This document shows, in pieces, positions 1 through 8,009 of a stretch of DNA of 64,000 nucleotides. This DNA is from Actinomadura sp. WMMA1423 (GTDB lineage: Bacteria; Actinomycetota; Actinomycetes; Streptosporangiales; Streptosporangiaceae). Within the stretch, counting starts at the first letter, position 1. Every line of letters begins with the position of its first letter. Made by a program: the position numbers and the translations under genes. The notes under the pieces are model-generated. The model searched no databases. It was given only the letters and a program-made list of their open reading frames with translations, and was not told where the DNA came from. Location: positions 4,464,001 to 4,528,000 of the forward strand of contig NZ_CP041244.1 in assembly GCF_006547145.1 (NCBI RefSeq), read 5' to 3'.

Positions 1-405
1 ATCGAGTCGACGCCGAACATCGTCGTCCGCCACCGGACCGAGGTGGTCGGCTGCGGGGGCTCCGAGCGCCTGGAGTGCCTGACGCTCGCCGACCGGGCGG
101 CGGGCACCACCGAGCGGGTCCCGGCCGCCGCGCTCTTCATCATGATCGGGGGCGAACCGCACACGCGGTGGCTGCCGGACGGCATCGCCGGCGACGAGCA
201 GGGCTACCTGCTGACGGGCCGCGAGATATACGAGCGGGCGCCGGCGCGCTGGCCGCTCGACCGCGACCCCATGCCGCAGGAGACGAGCATGCCCGGCGTC
301 TTCGCCGCGGGAGACGTGCGGAAGGGCTCGATCAAGCGGGTCGCCTCGGCGGTGGGCGAGGGCGCCACGGCCGTCCGCTCGGTCCACGAATACCTGGCGC
401 TCTGA
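1..405 (+). CDS. FAD-dependent thioredoxin-reductase-like protein, C-terminal part
   Basis: The reading frame is open from the first base, so only the last 134 residues are present. They carry the C-terminal FAD-binding signature of the thioredoxin reductase family (PGVFAAGDVR, then a Gly/Ala-rich helix). A segment reading WLPDGIAGDEQGYLLTG matches the NAD-domain-to-FAD-domain return strand of such proteins. Known family role: two-electron transfer from NAD(P)H through FAD to a disulfide or other acceptor. In actinomycetes this sub-type often has a cyclic-nucleotide-binding or receiver domain at the N-terminus, but that part lies outside the window. The redox CxxC, if any, is not visible here. 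Confidence 0.85.
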   Translation: MESTPNIVVRHRTEVVGCGGSERLECLTLADRAAGTTERVPAAALFIMIGGEPHTRWLPDGIAGDEQGYLLTGREIYERAPARWPLDRDPMPQETSMPGVFAAGDVRKGSIKRVASAVGEGATAVRSVHEYLAL

Positions 406-545
406 ACGGCGCCCCGGCCCCCGCTCCGAACGGGTAGGCGTAGCTCTACCGCGATGCGGGAGGCACGCCCACGGACGGGGCGCCCTCGAACCGAGAAAGT
501 GTTCACGCAGACGCTGATTCGCTCCCGTTCGAGAAAGGTAGTCCC

Positions 546-1220
546 GTGGACACAGTTCTCGCCCGCCGCTTCACCGGATGGTCGGGCCTGGCCGCCGCCG
601 TCCTCCTCATCGTCGAGGTTCCGCTGTACTTCGTCTACTCGGGGCCGCCGCCGGACTCCAATGTCCTCAGCCGGCTCCTGCTGGGAATCCTGGCCCTCGG
701 ATTCATGCTCGTTTTCGTGGCGGGCTTCCGCGAGTTCGTCAAAAGCGTCGACGCGCGGTACGAATGGGCCGGGAACTTCGCCTTCGCGGCCGGGCTCGCG
801 TACGCCCTCGTCACCCTGGTCTCCAGCGGGCTCGAGGCCGGCGCCGTCATCGCGGCGGACCGTCCGATCGACCCGACCATCGACGTCAGCGGGACGTACA
901 TCCTGTACGGGTCCATCGGGCGCATGCTGCTGGGGCTCTTCCTGACCGCCCTCGGATACGCGATCAGGAAGACCGGCGCGCTGCCGCGCTGGACCGGTAC
1001 GTCCGCCTACGTGCTGGCGGCCGTCAGCTTCGCCTTCATCCCCTCGCTCTTCTTCGGGAACGACCCGGCGTTCTTCTACGCCGCCAACGGCTGGGGCACG
1101 ACCGCCTCCATGGGCGCGGTCCTCAGCTACTGGCTGCTCATGATGGGCATCGTCACGCTCAAGGGCAGGAAAGGCGCCACCGGCCGCCTTGCGCAAGGAA
1201 CGCACCCGGCCGGCAGCTGA
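546..1220 (+). CDS. six-helix integral membrane protein, DUF4386-like
   Basis: A 224-residue protein with about six hydrophobic segments (roughly residues 10-30, 42-62, 76-98, 120-140, 148-168 and 188-208) and short polar loops. The GTG start at 546 is chosen because a purine-rich GAGAAAGG stretch lies just upstream. Size and spacing recall the DUF4386 family of unknown function, but no diagnostic motif confirms this. There is no signal peptide beyond the first helix. It stands alone between the oxidoreductase and a lipoprotein gene, so context does not suggest a role. Confidence 0.75.
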   Translation: MDTVLARRFTGWSGLAAAVLLIVEVPLYFVYSGPPPDSNVLSRLLLGILALGFMLVFVAGFREFVKSVDARYEWAGNFAFAAGLAYALVTLVSSGLEAGAVIAADRPIDPTIDVSGTYILYGSIGRMLLGLFLTALGYAIRKTGALPRWTGTSAYVLAAVSFAFIPSLFFGNDPAFFYAANGWGTTASMGAVLSYWLLMMGIVTLKGRKGATGRLAQGTHPAGS

Positions 1221-1396
1221 CTTCCCGGGAAGTGGGCCCGATGGCCGCCGAAGGCATTTCGCCTCGGCGGCCGTCAGGCCATTCAACGCCTTGGCCCGCG
1301 GGCGGCGGCAGAGAGGCGCCGACAGATTCATCCGCTGGCATGAAAAGGCCGCCTCGTGTTCATCTGACGGCCGTTTCCCTCCGCTAGTCATGGATC

Positions 1397-2185
1397 GTGC
1401 GCGCCATTCTCGTCCTTCTGGCCCTCGCGCTCGCGCTCGTCGGATGCGCGACCGCCAAGGCCTCGATCCACCGCCAGGACGTCATCGTGGTCGGGGTCAA
1501 GGCCGACCAGCCCGGGCTCGGGCTGAGGAAAGACGGGGTCTTCCAAGGCTTCGAGGTCGATGTGGGCCGCTACATCGCCCGCGGCCTCGGGGCGTCCCAG
1601 GTGACGTTCCGCGAGGTCAGGTCCGACGACCGGGAGCGGCTCCTGAACCAGCACGCCGTCGACCTGGTGCTCGCCTCCTACTCGATCACACCGGACCGGT
1701 CCAGGCTCGTCGGCTTCGGCGGGCCCTACTACGTCGCCCATCAGGACGTCATGGTGCGGCGGAGCGAGACCCGCGTCCGGAGCGTGCGCGACCTGGCCGG
1801 GCGGAGGATGTGCCAGGCCAGCGGGTCGGTCTCGACCGAGCGGGTGGTGGTCGGCCTGAGCATCCCCGCGCGGCTCGTCCCGGGATCGTCCTACAGCGAC
1901 TGCGTGGCGAAGCTGAGGTCCGGGGCCGTGGACGCCATCTCCACAGGCGACCTGGTACTCGCAGGTTTCGCGGCCCCGGACCTGAGGATCGTCAACGCGC
2001 CCTTCACCGACGAGCGCTACGGGGTCGGGATGCGCAAGGGCGACACGGACGGATGCGAGGCGGTGAACCGGGCCATCACGACGATGTACCAGGACGGAAC
2101 GGCCGGCCGCCTGCTCGACAAGTGGTTCGGGAAGAGCGGGCTCACACTCGTCCGCGAGGTCCCCGAGTTCGAGGGCTGCTCGTAA
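1397..2185 (+). CDS. amino-acid-type ABC transporter substrate-binding lipoprotein (SBP_bac_3)
   Basis: 262 residues. A short signal peptide ends in the lipobox ALVGC (Cys17), so the mature protein is lipid-anchored outside the membrane. The rest fits the family-3 periplasmic-binding fold: a first strand reading VIVVGVKADQPGLG, the FQGFEVDVGRYIA segment, VDLVLASYSITPDR, and a C-terminal DKWFGKSG typical of glutamate/glutamine-binding proteins. No permease or ATPase gene is adjacent, so it is either an orphan receptor or works with a transporter encoded elsewhere. The GTG start has no clear ribosome-binding site. Confidence 0.88.
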   Translation: MRAILVLLALALALVGCATAKASIHRQDVIVVGVKADQPGLGLRKDGVFQGFEVDVGRYIARGLGASQVTFREVRSDDRERLLNQHAVDLVLASYSITPDRSRLVGFGGPYYVAHQDVMVRRSETRVRSVRDLAGRRMCQASGSVSTERVVVGLSIPARLVPGSSYSDCVAKLRSGAVDAISTGDLVLAGFAAPDLRIVNAPFTDERYGVGMRKGDTDGCEAVNRAITTMYQDGTAGRLLDKWFGKSGLTLVREVPEFEGCS

Positions 2186-2213
2186 TGTCGGCGGCTCTGG
2201 TTATGGTCGAAGC

Positions 2214-2855
2214 GTGGCTGAGGACAGGGACGCTTGGGACGAGCTCCTGGCAGCGGGCTTCCTGCACGCCCTGCGGGAGGCCCACCGCGAGGCGACGCTC
2301 GCCGTCTTCGGCGGGCTGAGCCGGGCGGCGGGGTTCACGGAGCGGACGTACGGGGTCGGCGCCTTCGACGTGCTGGCCTCGCAGATCGACCGGGTCTTCG
2401 AGGGCGGGCCGCGAGTCGTCCGCGACGATCTGAACGGCTCGCCCGGCTGGCGGTTCGGGGCGTACCGCGTCCTGCTCAAGCGGCACGAGTTCGGGAACGT
2501 CAGGGGCATCCGGTGGGACCGCGACAGCCCCACCAAGCAGGCCGTGGCGCGGCAGACCTTCATCGAGGACCCGCAACTCGCGCTCCCGCTCGGCCTCGAT
2601 GCGCGCGACACGCCCGGCGTCGTCACGCTGGTCCTCGCGCACAGCGCCACCGAGGCGCCGCTGGAGATGGAGCTCTTCCTGGGCCGCCCCAGGTGGAACG
2701 CCGACGGCGGCACCGCCTGGCACTGGGTCAAACCCCTGGACGACACCATCGGGCCCGATCCACGTCGTAAGCTCGTCGAGCGGACGATGCCGCTGTGGGA
2801 CGACCGCGAGGACGACGTCCCCATGCGGCTCCGCGGGGAGACGAAGACGGCCTAG
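2214..2855 (+). CDS. hypothetical protein paired with an HTH-M78 regulator
   Basis: 213 residues starting at GTG 2214. It is soluble, mixed alpha/beta by appearance, with no signal peptide or membrane segment. I do not recognise a family. The N-terminal third is helical and contains LREAHREATLAVFGGLSRAA. The middle has a Trp/Arg-rich stretch (WRFGAYRVLLKRHEFGN). The C-terminal part is strand-rich (VVTLVLAHS, EMELFLGRP). Its stop lies 16 bases before the start of the HTH/peptidase gene at 2872, so the two are probably co-transcribed. In analogous loci the HTH-M78 protein controls its upstream neighbour, which may be a toxin or stress effector. That role is inference from position only. Confidence 0.7.
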   Translation: MAEDRDAWDELLAAGFLHALREAHREATLAVFGGLSRAAGFTERTYGVGAFDVLASQIDRVFEGGPRVVRDDLNGSPGWRFGAYRVLLKRHEFGNVRGIRWDRDSPTKQAVARQTFIEDPQLALPLGLDARDTPGVVTLVLAHSATEAPLEMELFLGRPRWNADGGTAWHWVKPLDDTIGPDPRRKLVERTMPLWDDREDDVPMRLRGETKTA

Positions 2856-2871
2856 CAGAAGGTGGCGCGGG

Positions 2872-3909
2872 GTGCTGTTCGACTGCGAGCGGCTGACGCT
2901 CGCCCGGCGGCTCAGAGGCCTGCGCAAGAACCAGCTCGCGCAGGCCGTCGGGACGACGCCGAAGGCGATCGGGCAGTACGAGGCGGGCGTGCAGCGGCCC
3001 GAGGAGCCGACCGTGCGGCGGCTGGCGATCGCGCTGGGCGTGCCCGTCGAGTTCTTCCAGAGCGGCCGCAGCCCGGTCTCCATGGACGGCGCCCATTTCC
3101 GGTCGCTCCGGTCGACGACGCAGATCGAGCGCGACCAGGCGCTCGCCTACGGGCGGATCGCCGCCGACGTCGTCGCCGTCCTCGAAAGGCTCGTCGACCT
3201 GCCCGAGGTCGACCTCCCCGAGTACCCGGTCTCCCCCGAGGAGATCGCCGGCCCCGGGCCGGCCGAGGCGGCCAGGCTGACCCGGAAGGCGCTGGTCGAG
3301 CGGGCCGGGCCGGTGCCGCACGTCGTCCGGCTGCTGGAGTCCCACGGCGTCCTCGTCCTGGTGCTGCCGCGGGCGGCCGAGCGGGTCGACGCGTTCAGCG
3401 TCGGCGTCCACCCGAGGCCGATGGTGTTCTTCAATCCCGCCAAGGGCGACTACTGGCGCAACCGCTTCGACGCGGCCCACGAGCTGGGGCACCTGGTGAT
3501 GCACGCCGACGCCGAACCCGGGGAGAAGATCGTCGAGGACCAGGCGCACCGGTTCGCGGCGGAGTTCCTCATGCCGGAGGCCGACATCGCCGGCGAGCTG
3601 CCCTCGGGACCCGACTGGGACCGGCTGGCCGCGCTGAAGGCGTCCTGGGGCGTCAGCATGGCGGCGCTGCTCTACCGGGCCCGCACCCTCGGGATCATGA
3701 CGGAGGCCGTCTACCGCAACGCGATGAGCACGCTGAGCTCGCGCGGCTGGCGGCGGCAGGAGCCGGGCCCGCCGCGGCCGTTGGAGCAGCCGACGATGCT
3801 CACCCGCGCGCTGGAGGTCGTGGAGGCGGCGGGCGCCGACCGGGACCGGGTCGCCGGCGAGGCTCGGGTGACGCGCGCCGATCTGGACCTGCTCGTCCCG
3901 CGGCGCTGA
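2872..3909 (+). CDS. XRE-family HTH regulator with ImmA/IrrE (M78) metallopeptidase domain
   Basis: 345 residues from the GTG at 2872. The frame is open further upstream, but the HTH begins right after this codon. Residues 8-62 form a Cro/C1-type helix-turn-helix (RKNQLAQAVGTTPKAIGQYE). The zinc-peptidase motif HELGH is at residues 203-207, followed by the downstream E-F-x-x-E-F-L-M-P segment usual in the ImmA/IrrE family. Family members cleave a cognate repressor, or act as repressors themselves, in stress or prophage responses. The upstream 213-residue gene is its likely partner or target. The 3' end, including the stop codon, begins a 12-bp tandem repeat. Confidence 0.9.
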   Translation: MLFDCERLTLARRLRGLRKNQLAQAVGTTPKAIGQYEAGVQRPEEPTVRRLAIALGVPVEFFQSGRSPVSMDGAHFRSLRSTTQIERDQALAYGRIAADVVAVLERLVDLPEVDLPEYPVSPEEIAGPGPAEAARLTRKALVERAGPVPHVVRLLESHGVLVLVLPRAAERVDAFSVGVHPRPMVFFNPAKGDYWRNRFDAAHELGHLVMHADAEPGEKIVEDQAHRFAAEFLMPEADIAGELPSGPDWDRLAALKASWGVSMAALLYRARTLGIMTEAVYRNAMSTLSSRGWRRQEPGPPRPLEQPTMLTRALEVVEAAGADRDRVAGEARVTRADLDLLVPRR

Positions 3910-3939
3910 CCGGCCCTATGACCGGCCCTATGACCGGCC
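3907..3939 (+). repeat. 12-bp tandem repeat, 2.75 copies, starting at a stop codon
   Basis: Unit TGACCGGCCCTA occurs at 3907-3918 and 3919-3930, with a partial third copy at 3931-3939. The first TGA is the stop codon of the HTH-M78 gene, so each full unit supplies a TGA in the same frame. This looks like slippage duplication at the gene end. Confidence 0.9.
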
Positions 3940-3990
3940 ACGGAACGCTCCCGCCCGCGCGTCCACCACAATTGCGGGATTTGTAAAGCG

Positions 3991-4030
3991 CCTGCGTCAG
4001 ATACGTATCTCTGTCGCAGGGTTCCCTGCG
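3991..4030. promoter_or_regulatory. nested inverted repeats upstream of a DUF5753 regulator
   Basis: A perfect 12-bp palindrome AGATACGTATCT (3999-4010) is flanked by CCTGCG (3991-3996) and CGCAGG (4015-4020). A second CCTGCG follows at 4025-4030. The CGCAGG arm can therefore pair with either neighbour, giving two mutually exclusive hairpins. The element lies 71-110 bases before the GTG at 4101. It is a candidate operator for the DUF5753 regulator, or a leader RNA switch. No experimental link is implied. Confidence 0.5.
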
Positions 4031-4100
4031 GGTCGGCCATTGCCTGTGAGACCCTCCGAGGGTATTTGCCGGACCACCGTATGGAACGCTGGAGACCTGG

Positions 4101-4967
4101 GTGATCGACAATCGGGTGGCGAGTCCGACCGCGTTGCGCATGCAGCTCGGGGCGCGGTTACGGCGGATGCGCGAGGAGAACGGCCTCACCCGGGCGGAGG
4201 CGGGCGAGGTGATCCGCGGGTCGGCGTCCAAGATGAGCAGGCTGGAGCTCGGCCGGCACGGCTTCAAGATCAGAGACGTGCTCGACCTGCTCACCGCCTA
4301 CGGCGTCGAGGACGAGGACGAGCGGGACGGCTTCGTCCAGCTCGTCCGGGAGGCCAAGAGGCCGGGCTGGTGGCAGGGCTACGGCGATATCGTGCCGAGC
4401 TGGTTCGAGCAGTATCTGGGCCTGGAGCAGTCGGCGGCGACGATTCGCGCTTACGAGGTGCAATACATCCCCGGCCTTCTGCAAACGCGCGACTACGCGC
4501 GGGCCGTCATCGGCCTCGAACACCACGACGCGGGCTACGACGGCCTCGAACGGCGCCTCGAACTCCGGATGCGGCGGCAGGGGATCCTGCACCGGCCGAC
4601 CGGCCCGACCACGCTGTGGGCGGTGATCGACGAGGCCGCGCTGCGCAGGCCGATCGGAGGGCCGTCGACCATGCGCGACCAGATCGAGCACCTGATCGAG
4701 GTGTCGGAGAACATGGCCAACGTGAAGGTCCAGGTCCTCCCGTTCTCCGCGGGCGGGCACCTGGCGCTGGGCGGGCCCATCTCGATCGTTCGGTTCGCCG
4801 AGCACGACCTCGACGACGTCGTCTACCTGGAGCACCTCACCGGCGCCCGCTACCCCGAGGGGCCCGAGGCGGTCCGCTACCAGGAGATCATGGATCTGCT
4901 GGGCATCCGCGCGGCCCGTCCCGCCCGCACCACGACCTTCCTCAGGGACCTGCTCGCCGAGCTCTGA
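4101..4967 (+). CDS. HTH-type regulator with DUF5753 sensor domain
   Basis: 288 residues from GTG 4101, preceded by GGAG at 4091-4094. Residues 13-68 are an XRE helix-turn-helix (LRRMREENGLTRAEAGEVI, SASKMSRLE). The rest is the DUF5753 domain with its usual landmarks: WWQGYGD, the IRAYEVQYIPGLLQT segment, WAVIDEAALRR and VQVLPFSAGGH. These actinomycete regulators usually sit beside a DUF397 gene. None is adjacent here, so this one is unpaired. DNA-binding partners are unknown. The inverted repeats at 3991-4030 are the best operator candidate. Confidence 0.9.
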   Translation: MIDNRVASPTALRMQLGARLRRMREENGLTRAEAGEVIRGSASKMSRLELGRHGFKIRDVLDLLTAYGVEDEDERDGFVQLVREAKRPGWWQGYGDIVPSWFEQYLGLEQSAATIRAYEVQYIPGLLQTRDYARAVIGLEHHDAGYDGLERRLELRMRRQGILHRPTGPTTLWAVIDEAALRRPIGGPSTMRDQIEHLIEVSENMANVKVQVLPFSAGGHLALGGPISIVRFAEHDLDDVVYLEHLTGARYPEGPEAVRYQEIMDLLGIRAARPARTTTFLRDLLAEL

Positions 4968-5071
4968 TCCCCCGCCGGGACGAGGGGCTCCCCCGCCGGT
5001 GGGAATCGCGCCGGTCCCCGCGCCCCATAGCGTCCCCGTGACGTAGAAGACGATCACGGCGGGCGGCGGCA

Positions 5072-7003
5072 ATGAACGGTTCGGCGACGGTCCTCGCCTT
5101 CCTCATCGGGACGGCGATCAGCACCTGGGTCATGGCGTACGGGGCGAGAAGCCTGCTCGACGCCCGGTTCCCCCTGTTCCGGACGCTCGTGGCGGGCGCG
5201 ACCGGGCAGGCGGTCGCGAGCCCGATCATCGGCGCGCTGCTCGGCGACCTGCGCGGTGACCGGCACCCGGTGCCGCTGCTGTGGCTCGTCTGCCTCGGCT
5301 TCGCGTGCGCGCTCCTCGTCTCGATGACGATCCTGGTGCTGTGGGAGGCGTTCGTCCCGACCGGGACCGTGCCGTCCCCGCTGCACTGGCTCGGCGGCGC
5401 GCGTTCGCGGATCGCGCGCACCCGGCGCTACCGCCGGATCTCCTTCATCTTCCTGCGCCACGGCCTCGGCCCCTACCTGCGGGGACGCGCCCGCCCGAGC
5501 ACCTCGGCGGCCCGCTCGTTCACCCGCGCCCTCGAAGAGGGCGGCGTCGTGTTCGTCAAGCTCGGCCAGGTGCTGTCGACGCGCCGGGACGTGCTCCCGC
5601 CGGAGTTCGTCGAGGAGCTGGGCCGGCTGCAGGACGCCGCCTCCCCCGTCCCGTGGCCGGAGATCGAGCGCGTGGTCCGCGAGGAGCTCGGCGACCCGGC
5701 GGACGTCTTCGCCTCCTTCGACCGGACCCCGCTCGCCGCCGCGTCCATCGCGCAGGTGCACCGGGCCACGCTCCGCTCCGGCGAGGAGGTGGTCGTCAAG
5801 ATCCAGCGGCCCGGCGTCCGCGCGGTGGTCGAGCGCGACCTCGACATCACCCTCCGCCTCGCCCGGACGCTCCACGAGCGCGCCGGGTGGGCCAGGGCGT
5901 TCGGCGTCGTCGACCTCGCGGCCGGGTTCGCGACCGCGCTGCGCGAGGAGCTCGACTTCCGCGTCGAGGCGCGCAACATGGCATCGGTGGCGGCGACCGC
6001 CCGCGGCGACGTCGTCATCCCCCGCCCCCACGACGGCCTCTGCACGAGCCGCGTCCTCGTGATGCAGCGCCTGGACGGCGTCGCGCTCGGCAAGGCCGGC
6101 CCCCGCATCGACTCCGGCGGCCTGGACCGGACCGAACTCGCGCGCACCCTCCTCGACACGGTGCTGCGCCAGATCGTCATGGACGGCGTCTTCCACGCGG
6201 ACCCGCACCCCGGCAACATCATGCTGCTCGACGACGGCCGCCTCGGCCTGATCGACTTCGGGTCCGTCGGGCGGCTCGACACCGAGCTGCGCGGCTGCCT
6301 GCAGCGGATGCTCCTCGCCATGAACCGCGGCGACGCGGTGGCGGTGACGGACGCGTTCCTGGAGGTCGTGGCCCGCCCGGACGAGCTGGACGAGCAGGTC
6401 CTCGCCCGCGCGCTCGGCGCCTTCATGGCCCGCCATCTCGGCCCCGGGACGACACCCGACATGGCCATGTTCACCGACCTGTTCCGCCTGGTCGCGCGGT
6501 TCGACCTCGCCGTCCCCCCGGAGATCGCGGCCGTGTTCCGCGCGCTGGCGACGCTGGAAGGCGGGCTGGCCGGCCTCGCGCCCGGCTTCGGGATCGTCGC
6601 CGAGGCGCACGCGTTCGGCGAGACCTACCTGCGCGAAAGCCTCCGGCCGGGCTCCCTGCGCGAGGCCGCGAACGACGAGCTGCTCAGCCTGCTGCCGATG
6701 CTGCGCCGCCTCCCCCGCCGCCTGGACCGCATCACCGCCGCCGCGGAGGCGGGCCGCCTGAGCGTGAACGTCCGCCTGTTCGCCGACGAGTCGGACCGCC
6801 GCACGGTCACGGGCCTGCTCCAGCAGGTTCTGCTCACCATCCTCGCGGCCACGGCCGGGGTGATGGCGGTGATGCTGCTGGGCCTGAAGGACGGCCCCGC
6901 GATGACCCGGGACGTCACCCTCTTCCAGTTCTTCGGCTACTGCGGCCTGGTGATCTGCTCGGTCCTCTCCCTACGCGTCCTAACAGTGATCTTCCGCCGC
7001 TGA
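5072..7003 (+). CDS. ABC1/UbiB-family atypical kinase-like membrane protein
   Basis: 643 residues. The central ABC1/AarF domain carries the family-specific KxGQ motif (FVKLGQVLSTR, Lys163-Gln166), the Ala-rich nucleotide loop (AAASIAQVH), the VVVKIQRPGV strand, and the catalytic block HADPHPGN followed by IDFGSVG. Two hydrophobic helices precede the domain (about 5-25 and 70-95) and two close the protein (about 592-611 and 618-641). The C-terminal pair is usual for UbiB relatives, while the N-terminal pair is an extension. Family members have ATPase/kinase-like activity and support isoprenoid quinone biosynthesis or lipid homeostasis. No quinone gene is adjacent, so the target is unknown. Confidence 0.9.
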   Translation: MNGSATVLAFLIGTAISTWVMAYGARSLLDARFPLFRTLVAGATGQAVASPIIGALLGDLRGDRHPVPLLWLVCLGFACALLVSMTILVLWEAFVPTGTVPSPLHWLGGARSRIARTRRYRRISFIFLRHGLGPYLRGRARPSTSAARSFTRALEEGGVVFVKLGQVLSTRRDVLPPEFVEELGRLQDAASPVPWPEIERVVREELGDPADVFASFDRTPLAAASIAQVHRATLRSGEEVVVKIQRPGVRAVVERDLDITLRLARTLHERAGWARAFGVVDLAAGFATALREELDFRVEARNMASVAATARGDVVIPRPHDGLCTSRVLVMQRLDGVALGKAGPRIDSGGLDRTELARTLLDTVLRQIVMDGVFHADPHPGNIMLLDDGRLGLIDFGSVGRLDTELRGCLQRMLLAMNRGDAVAVTDAFLEVVARPDELDEQVLARALGAFMARHLGPGTTPDMAMFTDLFRLVARFDLAVPPEIAAVFRALATLEGGLAGLAPGFGIVAEAHAFGETYLRESLRPGSLREAANDELLSLLPMLRRLPRRLDRITAAAEAGRLSVNVRLFADESDRRTVTGLLQQVLLTILAATAGVMAVMLLGLKDGPAMTRDVTLFQFFGYCGLVICSVLSLRVLTVIFRR

Positions 7004-7035
7004 CCGGTCGACGTTCCGGCCGGTCGACGTCCCGG
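7004..7035. repeat. 16-bp tandem direct repeat with one mismatch
   Basis: CCGGTCGACGTTCCGG (7004-7019) is followed immediately by CCGGTCGACGTCCCGG (7020-7035). Each unit contains the palindrome GTCGAC. The pair fills the gap between the UbiB-type gene stop and the ADP-ribosylglycohydrolase start at 7063. It could be an operator for that gene or a simple duplication. Confidence 0.75.
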
Positions 7036-7062
7036 AACGGCCTCTGCGAGGATGAGCGGCAA

Positions 7063-7947
7063 ATGCCACTTGACCGCCTTCAGCGCGCTCGGCTCTCCCT
7101 TCTCGGACTCGCCCTCGGCGACGCGCTCGGATCCCAGTTCTTCGTCCCGGCCAACCGGCACCACCTTTCCGCGAGGTCGCTCCCGCCCGCGCCCTGGCAG
7201 TGGACCGACGACACCGAGATGGCCTGCTCGGTCTACCTGACGCTGGCCGCCCACGGCACCGTCGACCAGGACGCGCTCGCCGCGTCCTTCGCCCGGCGGC
7301 ACGACTTCGACCGGGGGTACGGCCCGGCGACCAACCGGCTGCTGCGCCTGATCCGCGAGGGCGGGGACTGGCGGCCCCTGGCCGGCGACCTGTTCGACGG
7401 CTCCGGCTCCTGGGGCAACGGGGCGGCGATGCGTGTCGCGCCACTCGGCGCGTTCTTCGCCGACGACCCCGCCCGGACGGCTCGCGAGGCAGCGCTCTCG
7501 GCCGCCGTGACGCACACCCACCCCGAGGCGGTGGCGGGAGCCGTCGCGGTCGCCGTCGGCACCGCCCTTGCCTGCCACGGGCCCCTGCCACCGGGCGTGT
7601 TCGTCGACCGGATCCTCGAACACGTCCCGCGGGGCAAGGTCCACGACGGCATCGAGGAGGCCCGCCACCTGCTGACCGTTTCCGACCCGCGGACGGCGGC
7701 CTACTTCCTCGGGAACGGCCGCGCGGTCGCCGCCCACGACACCGTCCCCTTCACCGTCTGGGCCGCCGCCCAGCACCTCGGCGACTACGAGCAGGCCGTC
7801 TGGACCACCGCCGCGGCCGGCGGTGACATCGACACCACGTGCGCCATCGTCGGAGGCATCACCGCAGCCGGACTCGACCTCCACCACCTGCCCGCCGCCT
7901 GGCGGCGGGCCACCGAGGCACTCCCGGAGTGGATCGACCCTTCATGA
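7063..7947 (+). CDS. ADP-ribosylglycohydrolase family protein
   Basis: 294 residues from ATG 7063. It shows the magnesium-site motifs of the ARH/DraG family: WTDDTE at residues 47-52, and the C-terminal GGDIDTTCAIVGGI with Asp255 and Asp257. GLALGDALG near the N-terminus is also typical. Family role: hydrolysis of ADP-ribose bonds on proteins or small molecules, or of related substrates, in the cytoplasm. The codons before 7063 remain open but lack family homology. It could be coupled to the neighbouring AlkB-like gene, but 62 bases with a separate regulatory site separate them. Confidence 0.88.
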   Translation: MPLDRLQRARLSLLGLALGDALGSQFFVPANRHHLSARSLPPAPWQWTDDTEMACSVYLTLAAHGTVDQDALAASFARRHDFDRGYGPATNRLLRLIREGGDWRPLAGDLFDGSGSWGNGAAMRVAPLGAFFADDPARTAREAALSAAVTHTHPEAVAGAVAVAVGTALACHGPLPPGVFVDRILEHVPRGKVHDGIEEARHLLTVSDPRTAAYFLGNGRAVAAHDTVPFTVWAAAQHLGDYEQAVWTTAAAGGDIDTTCAIVGGITAAGLDLHHLPAAWRRATEALPEWIDPS

Positions 7948-7973
7948 CCGGCGCGCCCAGCGGCCAAGCCGAT

Positions 7974-7987
7974 CGAACACATGTTTG
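7974..7987. promoter_or_regulatory. LexA (SOS)-box-like site before the AlkB-like gene
   Basis: CGAACACATGTTTG agrees with 13 of 14 positions of the actinobacterial/Bacillus-type LexA box CGAACRNRYGTTYC; only the last base differs. It lies 22 bases before the ATG at 8010 and about 10 bases before a TAGAGT hexamer (7998-8003) that could be the -10 element. The box would therefore cover the -35 region, as expected for a repressor. The downstream gene is a putative DNA-alkylation repair enzyme, which fits an SOS response. Confidence 0.6.
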
Positions 7988-8009
7988 ACCGGGTGGGTAG
8001 AGTGGGGGG

